Part shown: piece by piece, positions 37,901 through 48,486 of the stretch | How positions within the stretch are numbered: the first letter of the stretch is position 1 | How the letters are laid out: the number at the start of each line of letters is the position of its first letter | Assembly (NCBI GenBank): GCA_963402885.1 | Contig: OY727099.1 | Location: 312,501-376,500, forward strand | Reading direction: 5' to 3' | DNA from: Antedon bifida | Lineage: Eukaryota; Echinodermata; Crinoidea; Comatulida; Antedonidae | DNA length: 64,000 bases | The notes under the pieces: generated by a model | The model's database searches: none | The model's input: only the letters and a program-made list of their open reading frames with translations | What the model was told of the DNA's origin: nothing | Program-made: the position numbers and the translations under genes

Positions 37901-40900
37901 AAGTCCCTACCCGTCTAAAAAGCTGCACTAGGTTTTTTAAAGCACACTTGAGTTTGTAGTCCTTATCCAAGACGATTTGTTCTACCACCAGAACCATTGC
38001 CGGATTACGGCTCCACTGTCTTAACCGCTTGGTTACTCATATGTTTATCAGTCGTTCCCATCCCAAATTTGGTATAAATATAGTGACTGGCTCACTCATT
38101 AAAAACAAGAAACATTCTCCAAAATTCAATAATGTCAGGTTTTCTTAGGGTTTAATGTATTGTAAATAAACAGATAAATATTGTTCTCACTTCCACCTTG
38201 TGAGGACCGTGGGCTTAAGTAATACCCATCATACCCTTCCTCTTCCGCTACGTCTTGTAAGATATTACAAATTAGTCCTTTTGCAAGCGAGTCAACACTT
38301 CTTGGTTCAATATCAAACGTAGGCATATTATCTAAAAAACATGCAAGATGTTAATGTTTCGACTACACATACTTAATCTCCTATCTCCCCAGACTTTTTC
38401 CAAGCGATCTCTCCCCCATCTCTCCACTGTCTTAACCGCTCGGTTACTCATATGTTTATTAGTCGTTCCCACCCAGATTTTGGTATAAATATAGTGACTG
38501 GCTCACTCATTAAAACAAAAAACATTCTCCAAAATTCAATAATGTCAGGTTTTCTTAGGGTTTAATGTATTGTAAATAGGGAAGAATCAATTTACCATCT
38601 TCCTCATTCGATACCATTCCGTTGAGTGAACTATCTAAAGAATTGTTAGTTGAATGAACAGATTCATTGAACCTCAAACTATGTGTAGATACTTTTTGTG
38701 GATTTTCACGTGTCGACGATTCTGAATTCTTGGTTATTCTCTTATCATGCGTTTCGGTTACAGTGTCTGACTTTGTATCTTGTATTTCCTAGTAAGAAAC
38801 ATAGAATAACATGTACAATGAAAAATAAAACGCGTTCCCGTCCCACATCGGAAACTGCTTCTTAACTAACTCTGCAACCAATTCTCGTACGGTATTATTT
38901 TCTAGAAAAAAAAACTACCTACAGTTTGTCCTTTCACTATAATACACTACACATTGCCTCTTTTTTTTTTTAAATCGTTGACATAATGTATTTGAAAACG
39001 AGGCAGTCAATGCTTTTTTTTGGCAAGCCAGCTGTCTCTAAATATAACCTAGCAATGTGTCATTTTATTTGATATTTATAACCAAGCAGTTGACTATAAT
39101 TTTAGATTAGTAAGTAGTAAAGCCATTCAATTACCTTTAATTTCTTAATCCAAGAATCATCACATGGGTTAAGGTGGTCAGGAGACGTAAGTGTTCTTTC
39201 TAAACTCCAAGAACTGGAAAATCGACATCTTCGTGAAGAATTCGCGGCGTTTGTTCTGGCTAATAATAATATCGGATAAGAAAATAACTGATATTGCATA
39301 ATATATGTTCTATAATATACCGGCTATTTTAACATCGGCCCAAATAAAGACAACATCAATAACCGAGAGAAAATCAATAAAGTGGAGGAGGGACCTTCAA
39401 AAGTACAGAATTGCGAAATGGGTATTACTGTTACTGTTCTTGGAGCCGTCTTTTTTAAGTCTAGTAGCCGTTGACTTTCACTGCTGGTTTTTACTCTCGA
39501 GATCCAAGTTTATAATCATGCCAGACACCTTTTTTGATGGTGCCTGCATTACGATCACACTTAATGGATTTATCCATGGCAGAATCATTAAATTATCAAC
39601 GTTTTGTATACTGAATCGAACAAAAGTACGTCTTATACTTTATTGCTTACGTTTTTTAGGTTGAGAACGTTTCTGGAATCTTTCCTGTACTTTCTTTAAC
39701 TTGACATCTAATCGTTTTGACACTAGCTCTTCTTTTTCTTTTATTTCATTTGCTCTTCTCTCTTTGATCTTATGGAAAATAGCTGTGAAATAATGCAAAA
39801 TAGAAACTTTATAGTCATAACTTAGTTAGTGATGATTGAAGGACTCTATTGAATGTTGGTTGAAAATGAAATGTAATAATTTATATAGCGCTTTTAACAA
39901 TCAACAGGTTGTCAACAAAAATAAAAATATGATGGGAGAAAAACAGATTAAAATTGTATTAACCTCTTTGACGAGCCCGAGCTTGTTCAACAGTAGCATC
40001 TCTTTCGGCAATGTCTTTAGACATATGCTGTTGTCTTTTCTCTTCTTCAGCTATCTCACGAAGTAAATGCATTTCACGAAGACGCTCACGTAAATTCCAC
40101 TTTTGCTCAAGCTAAAATATAAGAAATATTTATAGCTTTGAGGTCAACATAATTGTTTACCAATCCATGGTTCTCCGGGTTCAAATCCCAGCGCTATCAC
40201 AGTACTTCCTGGTAAATAATTAATTATGGACAGATGGATGTTTTTACCTTTCTCTCTCTTTCTTCCTGCTTAGCAAGACGGTTCTTTTCCAACTTTTCCG
40301 CTCGTTTCTTGTCATCCAGACTCCTTTTTCTGAGCAATGTAGCTTTACGCTTCTTTTCCTATTAAAACAGTTATGAACATGAAGATACATTTACTGTTCA
40401 GTCTTTATTTGTGAGTGACTTTTTCCACTTGACTATGTATAGTTTTCTATGGAGCTTTGTTATACACTTTTCACATTGCAAAAAGTAACGACTTATAACA
40501 AGTTGTTACCAGGTTCGCGTAGTGTGAAGGAAATGTTGTAAACATTCTCCAGGAATTTCACAGGAGAGCCCATGTGTACTAGTCCGGTATTTAATTCCTC
40601 TTTGTTAAAAAAAAACATGTTATTACGGAATTTTTAATATTGTAAAAATCTAGATTCAATACCGAGAATCGGATACTAAAATTAAGTAATAACTCCTATT
40701 ATAAACAGTTTTGTTTTTTAGAATTTCTTATCAGATAACAAACATACCTCCATGGCCTGTTGAGCCTTTAAACCATTGATTTTTTCTTTAACTATTCGCA
40801 TACAAGTCGTCTTATGCTTTTGTTTCAGTCGAAGTTTTTCTTCAAGCCGGATACATCGTAATTTTTCCAGACTGAGCATGGCATTGAATCTTTTGAAGAA

Positions 40901-43900
40901 AAAAAACACCAGCAAGAATGTAAATACATATTTGTGTAACAATGCACCAGTTTTGATTTTTTTCGCTGTTGTCTGTGCTTCCAATAATGAATAATTCCCA
41001 TTCCTGAGTACTTTGGTTACCGTATTCAAAGAAAGAACAAGAACAGCGCAGAACGTTCATTCATTCATTTATTTGATCAAAATCACATTAAACAAGTAAA
41101 AAGGTTCATGAATAAAACAGTATTCAAAAACAACATATAAAACAATGATAAAAAAATATTTTAAAACATCTAAAACCGTATAAAAACAATGTTAAAAATA
41201 TTTAAAACCATTAAAAATTCATAAAAGATTTAGGTGAGGAAAGTGATTTCGGCCATGATCGGCTAAGAAAACCAATAACTCAGGTTTATTTCCATTGGAT
41301 GGAATCCTTAAGGTAAAAGAAGTTTAGAGAGAAGTAAAACAAAATTAAGTTTAGATGCTATACCATTTTAACTAATTTTCTAAATGCATTTACAATCTCA
41401 GTACTTTTTATCGTACTTGGTAATTTGTTCCATTCTTTAATTGCTGAAGCATAAAATGTGCCATCTATAACATTAGAAGAGATCGGTGGAACAAAATTAA
41501 AATAACTGTGTCGGGTACCATGTGGGTGTTGGTTCCCAGCCTTTATAAAATTATTATCAAGATATGATGCTACATTTCTATACTGCATTTTGTGCACAGT
41601 GTTTAATTTGATTTGAGTTACCCTATCCTCAAAACACAATAGCCCTAAGCTATTGTCCTATCTAGTTCTTTTTGTCCTTTCCTTTTATCTAGTTCTTTTT
41701 GTTATTTTGGAAAGTATCAACAAAATAATTCAGTTTTAACGAGTGTTTAAAGAGATATTGTTTACAGCCATTATGGTTTTACAAGAATAGTGAGTAGATA
41801 TTACATAACTGATATGCCTCACATACATTGGGATATTCTATATCTATATCCGTATTAACCGGTAGTGACATAAGGTCATTATGACGGCGTTTTAATATTG
41901 TTTCCGTAAAGTAAATCTGTATTGCTATTAATTGTTGGTTGACAACTGATGAGACGGGGAAGTAGAAAAGAACAAACCTAACCACAGTTTGGAACAGAAA
42001 ACAAATAGAGTAGGCCTACGGAACTGCGACCATTCTTTTTGAGACCACACAGAATGGATATTCCTGTATTTACGATTTCTATTTTTCTTATGGTTATCAA
42101 GATTAGCAGTGCTGCTATTGGTAAGATTGATTGGAGAGATTACAATTCAACAAGAACTGTCTAAAATATCAATAAGATTGACAGTTTAAAGCGATAGTAG
42201 TTAGGCCTAAACGTTTGTATTTAAACCTACGGATCTGTTACGTTCTATCTAATAAGATTGAGTTCATCTCAGAATCGAGTTAGTGAAATAATAATTTCTC
42301 CATGCAGAAATCTATGTTAACATGGTTGTAGACAAGAATACAGTAGGAAATATCGTAATTCTGTGCTGAGTACTGCGTATACTAGCAAAGATACTGACGT
42401 TGTAAGATAATCTTAGCTTTAAAAACACTAGCTACACACCTACATTTTTTGTAGGCTTAGCTATTAATACATGCAAAAATCATCTTTATCTTTTTTTTTC
42501 AGAAACTGAGTGCGACGGATTTCTACTTGACACCAGCTGCTATAAGGTCATTCTGCAGGAGGAATACACTGACTACAGAAGTTTCAGTTTTTTTTCTTCT
42601 AGTACTTCGGATTCATTTCCAGTAGTCGTAGATGGAATTACAGAATACACATGGAATGATGCACGAACGGCTTGTAAAGATAATGGAACCAATTTAGCAG
42701 CTATTCCTGATGTTCGCGTGCAAAGTATTTTGGGATACTATCTCAAAGAAAGTTATCCTGATATGAAAATGTTCATTGGTCTTCGTAGAAACAGCAAGGA
42801 AGATGACTGGAAGTGGGATGGTTTGAAAGAACCTTTTGAATATAGTAACTGGAATATAGGTGAACCATCAGTTAAAACGAAAGCTTGTGCCGGAGTTTAT
42901 TTGAACACTAATGACAGTTATTGGTATGACATTAGGTGCTCCGATGTAATTTGGGGATTAGGGCATACACGTGTTGGAATATTATGTCAATCTGAAATAA
43001 CCATATCAACAGCAAAAACCAACACTGGAAATATGGGGACAGCTACCCCACTCGAAATGGCACCATGCAACGGTAAGAATTACAAGAGTAGATTTATAGC
43101 TAGACCAATTACTTTTACGGGACCTAACTAGAACCGCTTGACCATTTTACACACAACAGTTTGGCCTAATATTAGAATGCTGATAACAGAAATCAACTAC
43201 GAAAATATTTTGAATTATTTTATCTCCCAGCACAGAATAATATGAAGTCGAATACTTATTTAATGTAGGGCCTACTGTACATGGTTGAAACTATCCTTAT
43301 AGCTACAAAAAACAAATTTATATTTCAGATCACATATATGTATCAGTAATTGTAGCCCAGGCAATTCTTATCGTGCTGTTAATAGTGTTAGCAATCTGCA
43401 TAGCACGAAAACGTACACCGACGCCACAGAAGCCAGGGAAACAAATTGTTAACGGTAAAATTTTAGTTACAATTGTAATGTTATAGTTGTATGTTACTAG
43501 ACTTGTAGAGTATTACTGTTAAAAACTCAAAAACACTTAACATTCTTTTAGATTTTTTCAAAATGGTTTTGTCCATAGTTTAGAAAATGGTATAAATATT
43601 AATAACCAATATCGTAGTTGAATCATGGTTCCTATATTTTATAATTGAAATTGTATCAGAATTAAGATTGTGGGAAAATAATAATCAGTAATAAACAGCA
43701 AACACTATTCAAGTTGAAACCGTTACAACTTTCTTTTACTTATGTCTTTATGTTTTTTAATCTATGTTAACTGTAAAGAAAGGTTGGAATTTTCTTTAGA
43801 AGAATTGTAGAATTCATTTCTTTTATCAAATATTTCTTAAATGAGTTTAACCGTAGTCTAGTCTTTCTCAATTTAAATGCATTTTGAACATTTGACATTA

Positions 43901-46900
43901 TTTTACTGTTTTGTATTGTATACTATTCTATATTCACCCTGATATTGGTGCTCTGTACTGTTGGTTCTATTGTATACTATTCTATATTCACCCTGATATT
44001 GGTGCTCTGTGTAGCCTACTGTTGGTTCTATTGTATACTATTCTATATTCACCCTGATATTGTTGCTCTGTACTGTTGGTTCGTTCATTTAACAAATAAA
44101 CCAAATTTCCCATGGTACGTAAAAGTATGTACAGTACCACGTACGGTACATTTTGACCGTTATTTAACCGATCTTGTTTTGTTTCAACTGATTCTAGGAA
44201 ACTCACTGATGTCACCGACACAGTGTAGAGTTAGCTATCACCGGGATAATAAGTATGACGGCGTATCACCGAAAACTACAGTCATTATTGACGACGAAAA
44301 TGAATACGCAACGTGTGAACAGGTGATGCAACCAGAGTATGATGAATCGAATGTGTCAATGGATGAGGATGAATATATGGAGCCGATGGAACAGCCACCA
44401 CATACAAGTTCCGTTTACACAGAACTCAACCTCAGATGAGTAGGCCCTATTTAAATGAGAATTGGAGACCGAAGTGGGGAAAGCAGTATTAATAATAACT
44501 TAACTTCTTTTAATAGGCCTAATATTTAATATGAATTAAAATCGAGTAAATAGAAATATTACTTAGAATTTGTTTTGCTTTATGGCATTTATTATGTACT
44601 AACTAGAGTCTTTGCTGAATACTTTTTTTTAAATAGTAATGTATGGTTAAAAAATTTATTTTTTCTGCATATTGCCTTATATTGCGTGTCGAACGCGGTT
44701 ATGGTATATAAATTGTTATAGTTAATTTCTGATATGGAATGAAAGTAAAGAAACACAGAAACCAGCGTGAAAGGTGACAAATAGTAACTTAAAAAAGAAA
44801 AGTGAAGATGTTTAGTTTATTGCAATAATCTTTTACAAAAATATTGAAAATAATGGTTTCATGTAAATACCTAGCTTCTTTCTCTTTCTCTTGGGTTTTC
44901 TTTCTCTCCTTTGCTTCTTTTGCGCGAATATCTCGGACTTTTTCATTTTTACCTTTTTTCACTCCTTTTCTTATTTTCTTTTGATTAGCCTCCATCTGAA
45001 GAATGTAAAATGAGAAAACATATAATTAGTTATGATTTTTATAACAGAAAAATGATTATAAATAATATAATGTAAAAGCTGTATAAAGCCGTATTGTTAT
45101 CGAGTAATATGAAACGTAAGCTGCATCCGGGATATGCATGGGAGTGTAGTAGTAGAACTATTATTCTCGTAGAATATTTACATTCAAGTATTCAAGATTA
45201 GTTTTATGTGAATGGCATCAGGCCGGCCTATATTTTAAAAATGAAAGGTAAACAATGTACAGATAAAAGACTATTAAAGTTTGTGTCGAAAAAGATTATA
45301 AATTTTATTATGTATCCTTATCATAATTATCATAATTGTTCACGTAAACATTCCAATTTAGGCCTACTGTTTGAGCGAACTGTATTAATAATAATTTGGT
45401 AATAATCGGACCTGGAAGAAACACTCGATGAACTCGGGAACGTCATTGTGGGAAGTTAACCAGTTTAAGAACCGAAAAGGTAAATATAAATAGGCTTACG
45501 CATGTGCATAAAACGACGATTTTACTTCGCGCGAATAAAAAAGTAGGGCCGTACTTACCGTGCGTTTGCGATCTTGTTTTATTTTGGATAATCGGATCTG
45601 TTTCAAATACTGATGGTACTCGTTGAATTCTTTTAATGTGCATAATACCTATATAAGATTATACTTTTGTAAATATTAATTCGTTTAAAATTATACAGCG
45701 TGTATTAATAATAATATTAATAATAATAAGCCAAATATTTAATTATGCTTGAGCAGTATGATCAGTGGAGCTATTAGATGCGGATTAAACATCGTACTTT
45801 ATTTTTTTTTAACAGTAAAATCTATTTATATATTTTGTGTACCTATAATGTTGACATTTTGTGTTTGTATACCATCTTCCTATTTCATTTATGTACTTTA
45901 ATTTGTAAATAGTATTTAAACTGACAGCCATCCGCTTTTTGGTTACTTTTATGTTTTTAGTCGCGTGCAACGCGACTCTACAGATCACTATGTCGGTCGG
46001 TTGGTCGGTCGGTCGGTCGGTAAACACTAACTTGTATATGACCTTGTCTTGATATCAGTGTAATCTAGCTAAGTCAATTTTTCACAGTATATTCCTTATG
46101 GCCAGGAATCGATGTGGTTATGTTTTCATGGTGCGCAATCAAAAATTACGCGGTCCACGCACGATTACACGTTTGTAATCATATCTTCACAAGCATGAAA
46201 CACAATTAAATAAAATTTGGTACTCATAAATTTCAGGGCATAAATCATCATATGGCAATACAATCACGTGCGTAGCGCATGTAACGCATGCGTACGCGCG
46301 CTTAAAATTTTCTAAATTGTCAAAATTTATTTTCGATGAAATAAGAGGCAATTTTAAGCGTTTAAAAAATTGCCATGAGTGCGCCGAGTTTTGCACGCGC
46401 AGTTAAATGTTAATACGCACTCTTTTTGCCCGATTTCTGCTTTCTTGACTCACTTTTCAACTCGAAATTACGTTATACGAGCACGTCAAAAGTCACAAGC
46501 TACGCACGTGTAAATTTAAAAAATATTAATGTTTATAAACATTTTCAACATTTTTAAACATGTTGAGGCAATTTCGGTCGGTCGGTTGGTCGGTCGGTAA
46601 ACACTAACTTTAGCACGCGACTGCAGCCATCTATATGGCCTTGTTTCAATATGTTTGTCTAACTAGAAATTTTTATCTTTAGCCTTTTTAGTTAAGCAAG
46701 TGATACTGCATTTGTTTAGGTTTGCGTGGATTTTAAAGATCTGTTACCATACTTGGGTATATCAGTACCATATTACATTTTTTTCAAATAGTTTGATAGT
46801 GTAGACAGAGCTTAAGGCTTAAGAATAAAAACCAGCTAATCCTGGCATTCGTTCTAATTACGGTAATATGCCTTTACCTTTCCGTCAGATGTAATGAATC

Positions 46901-48277
46901 CATTTTTAACGAGTCGTTTGTATACAGCAGATCGAGTATAGTGCCACTTCAGATGGGGATCGTGCAGGCTTTTGTACTGGACTGAGATCATTTGAGGACT
47001 TGCATCAAAATCAAAATCACTGGGTGTACAGTCAATCTAAAAATTAAGACAAAATTATGAAGTTGTTTAAAGTTTTTTTTTTATCTTCATGAGCCAAATT
47101 ATATTGGCGCTTGGCATTGTAGCCAGTGTTAAATCCTTTACAAAATAATTGTATTATTTTGTTGTGTTTGTTAAAGGGGAACTAATAGTAGACAATTTAC
47201 ACATTTTTTGTCTATTCTCATTTTAGGCATTCCCATTTTATGCATTCCCATTTTATGCATTCCCATTTTGTCTATTCTCATTTTAGGCATTCCCTATTTT
47301 AGACATTCCGATTTTGTGCATTTCTCTTTAGGCCTATATTTCATTCATTCTCTTTTTAGTATATTCTGAATTTACGGTCGTTTATGCATTCCCATTTTAT
47401 ATAGGGGGCTAATTCCAAATATATTGGTTATATCGGATTAAAATTAAACGTGTGACTGATACATGTTTTGATCAAATATCAGGATAATTGTTGACGAATG
47501 ACGCACGAAAATGATGTAATGTAATCAACTAGCACTTTAATCATCCGTATTCTGAGACTTGGCCACTTAGAAAATCAAGTTTAATTAATCTTGGTTGCTT
47601 TAAGACCTATCTTGCTGGCTTTCTTCAAATTTATTTGTTAAATATTGCATTACTTATGCAGTCTCAAGAAATACGTCAGTGTGTTTTTCAATTTACATTT
47701 TGCATCGTATCGTATTCATATTAGGCCTAGGCTAGCTTAGGTATAGGCCTAAGCGGATTTACTAACCTCGGTAAAAAAAAAAGTACGCATTAAAAAGACT
47801 CATGATGTGTATTCGTTGTCTCTAAAAACGATGGTATTACATTTGCTCGCAAATAATTAATATCTGACCAGTTATTCATTTTAATTGACTATCAATATTT
47901 CGCTAGGGCCTATCTAACTAGGCCTAGGTAGCCTAGGCTAGGTCTATTCCCAACGCCTACATATCAATATTATTAAAATAATACAAATACCCTATTAAAT
48001 TATTATTAAAATGGAAAGACTGTACCTTTTCGCAAAGTCCTGTTGTAAAAAGTACGTACTTGCCCTTCGGTGCATCGATCATTGGTAGCTTGCTGTGCAT
48101 AGGTGTGTTGATCATCCAGGCAGGTAAAGCTGGCATTTCCACGACGCTCTTTTCATTTCCAAGGGAAAAGTAACTCGGATTTGGTTTAGCACCATCCATA
48201 CCATCGTCATTGGATACGCCGTCTCTTACGACTGCCTTCTCAACTGGCACTTTCAGCAACGTCTCGTCTTGCGGCAT
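31974..48277 (-). CDS. FSIP2: FSIP2-like fibrous-sheath-interacting protein
   Basis: Seventeen coding exons with matching phases give about 1,905 residues (48026-48277 down to 31974-33806). FSIP2 in mammals is a very large (about 6,900 residues) AKAP4-binding protein of the sperm-tail fibrous sheath. The match lies in the N-terminal part: KLPMIDAPKGKYVLFTTGLC, then QYKSLHDPHLKWHYTR, LVKNGFITSDGKVLCTLKEF and a long basic coiled coil. The rest is Ser/Thr/Lys-rich and low complexity, so homology there is not evident by eye. The protein is much shorter than the mammalian one. The start is the first ATG of the first exon (48275-48277). An opposite-strand receptor gene lies in the intron between 44871 and 40889. 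An X-box-like motif lies about 200 bp upstream. The family call is fairly secure for the N-terminus, less so for strict orthology. Confidence 0.75.
33897..34002 (+). repeat. GGTC-palindrome dispersed repeat, copy 2
   Basis: TTTTTAGTCGCATGC, then GGTCGGTTGGTCGGTCGG, TAAACACTAACT, GCACGCGACTGCAGCCAT and ATGGCCTTGTT. Same order of blocks as the copies at 11.2, 45.95 and 46.57 kb. Intronic in the FSIP2-like gene. Confidence 0.8.
34080..34235. mobile_element. MITE-like element, family C
   Basis: Terminal inverted repeats of about 25 bp: GCTCTGTCTACACTATCAAA at the left, and its near complement AGTTTGATAGTGTAGACACA followed by TAGC at the right. The interior is about 110 bp. TTAA flanks both sides, as in TTAA-targeting (piggyBac-type) insertions. 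A solo end of the same family is at 46791-46817. Intronic. Confidence 0.75.
37638..38580. repeat. Direct segmental duplication of an FSIP2-like exon and its intron
   Basis: The segment about 37638-38170 is repeated at about 38177-38578 with few differences, covering the exon, its acceptor and downstream intron up to GGTTTAATGTATTGTAAATA. The second copy lacks about 100 bp present in the first (about 37880-37990). High identity of intron as well as exon shows the duplication is recent. Confidence 0.9.
37880..38060 (-). repeat. SINE-like segment
   Basis: The minus strand contains AACCAAGCGGTTAAGACAGT, similar to the D-arm region of a tRNA-Leu/Ser head, followed by GGTTCTGGTGGTAGAAC. A segment at 52830-53030 shares the ACCACCAGAAC core. 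Suggests an old tRNA-derived SINE family; weak. Confidence 0.3.
41053..41720 (-). mobile_element. LINE 3' fragment
   Basis: The minus-strand frame 41639-41358 encodes the end of a LINE polyprotein: HGTRHSYFNFVPP, then GTFYASAIKEWNKLPSTIKS and AFRKLVKMV, matching the R-x-S-x-F-x-P and F-x2-A-I-x-WN-x-LP pattern at reverse-transcriptase C-termini. An AATG/AAAT-rich tail ends it at about 41056-41080. Heavily 5'-truncated. It lies in the same intron as the nested lectin gene, upstream of it. Confidence 0.75.
42054..44439 (+). CDS. C-type-lectin transmembrane receptor, nested antisense in FSIP2-like intron
   Basis: Four in-phase exons (42054-42120, 42503-43072, 43329-43454, 44198-44439) give 334 residues. 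Exon 1 is a signal peptide (MDIPVFTISIFLMVIKISSA). Exon 2 is one C-type lectin domain: CDGFLLDTSCYK, WNDARTACKDNGTNLAAI, FIGLRR, WKWDG, FEYSNWNIGEPS, WYDIRC and GILCQ. The calcium/sugar motifs are altered (EPS where EPN is typical, WYD where WND is typical), so classical mannose binding is doubtful. Exon 3 gives one transmembrane helix (VSVIVAQAILIVLLIVLAIC) with a basic stop-transfer sequence. Exon 4 is a cytoplasmic tail with several tyrosines (NEYATC, DEYMEP) ending in SVYTELNLR, which fits an ITIM. Likely a cell-surface receptor, possibly immune; ligand unknown. The start ATG opens the signal peptide directly. Confidence 0.88.
43920..44085 (+). repeat. Tandem repeat, about 56-61 bp x 3, in lectin-gene intron 3
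   Basis: Three copies of a unit holding TATTCTATATTCACCCTGAT and GCTCTGTACTGTTGGTTC, spaced 56 and 61 bp. This creates a spurious open frame upstream of exon 4. Confidence 0.85.
45954..46048 (+). repeat. GGTC-palindrome dispersed repeat, copy 3
   Basis: TTTTTAGTCGCGTGCAACGC completes the palindrome GTCGCGTGCAACGCGAC. A long (GGTC)n run, TAAACACTAACT and a degenerate ACCTTGTC end follow. FSIP2-like intron. Confidence 0.8.
46574..46645 (+). repeat. GGTC-palindrome dispersed repeat, copy 4 (5' truncated)
   Basis: Begins directly in the (GGTC)n run, then TAAACACTAACT, GCACGCGACTGCAGCCAT and ATATGGCCTTGTT. The palindromic head is missing. Confidence 0.75.
46791..46817 (+). mobile_element. Solo end of MITE-like family C
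   Basis: GTTTGATAGTGTAGACAGAG followed by CTTAAGG matches the right terminus of the element at 34080-34235, including the adjoining TTAA. No left end is nearby. Confidence 0.6.
47205..47400 (+). repeat. Tandem repeat, about 15 bp unit
   Basis: Repeated CATTCCCATTTTATG/GTCTATTCTCATTTTAG units, imperfect, in the first FSIP2-like intron. Confidence 0.75.
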
Positions 48278-48472
48278 GCCTTTTTGTGAGTGGCTATCAA
48301 GCTAATTTATTATTGAATAATGCGCATGGAGTGATTGGAGCCTGCCCATGCTAAATTGGATGTGTGGCAGATAGACAGATTTAATGGGACATGTGTTGTT
48401 ATTTTACTCCTCTCTGTCTATGTGTTGTTACTTTACTCCTCTCTCTCCGTACTGTTTCAAAACATAACAATC

Positions 48473-48486
48473 GTTGTTATGGTTGC
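48473..48486. promoter_or_regulatory. X-box-like (RFX) motif upstream of FSIP2-like gene
   Basis: GTTGTTATGGTTGC resembles the ciliary X-box (GTTGCCATGGNAAC) with about three mismatches, some 196 bp upstream of the FSIP2-like start codon. RFX control would fit a sperm-tail gene. A chance match is quite possible. Confidence 0.25.

Larger units (their letters stand above)
37627..38788 (-). other. FSIP2-like exon 10 and a duplicated exon pair
   Basis: Exon 38596-38788 ends one base into a codon. It is followed by two near-identical copies of the next exon: copy B (38331 downward) and copy A (37627-37789). Both begin after an identical TTTTTTAG acceptor and encode DIEPRSVDSLAKGLICNIL. Copy A ends at an AAAAG/GTAATT donor and splices in phase to 37111-37153. 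Copy B lacks that donor because the duplication breakpoint falls inside it. The internal GTGAGA at 38190-38185 would make copy B a 141-base symmetric exon that splices in phase into copy A. Confidence 0.7.
39135..44995 (-). other. FSIP2-like coiled-coil block (exons 4-9)
   Basis: Exons 44871-44995, 40748-40889, 40248-40358, 39964-40111, 39651-39782 and 39135-39259, all in phase. They encode about 260 residues dominated by Lys, Glu, Arg, Leu and Gln (for example KEAKERKKTQEKEKEAR and LREIAEEEKRQQHMS), a long charged coiled coil. The intron after exon 4 is about 4 kb and hosts a separate antisense gene and a LINE fragment. Confidence 0.8.
45559..48277 (-). other. FSIP2-like conserved N-terminal block (exons 1-3)
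   Basis: Exons 48026-48277, 46878-47036 and 45559-45648. They carry the motifs used for the family call: FTTGLCEK at the end of exon 1, QYKSLHDPHLKWHYTR and GFITSDGK in exon 2, and VLCTLKEFNEY in exon 3. No signal peptide or membrane segment. Confidence 0.8.

Noticed and set aside
40140..40215. B-box-like sequence GGGTTCAAATCCCAG
   Set aside because: A good B-box match and T-arm hairpin, but no A-box or tRNA fold upstream; probably a remnant of a tRNA-derived repeat.
43945..44197. Coding extension upstream of lectin-gene exon 4
   Set aside because: The open frame continues 5' of exon 4 only because a tandem repeat there lacks stops. A good acceptor at 44196-44197 joins exon 3 in phase.
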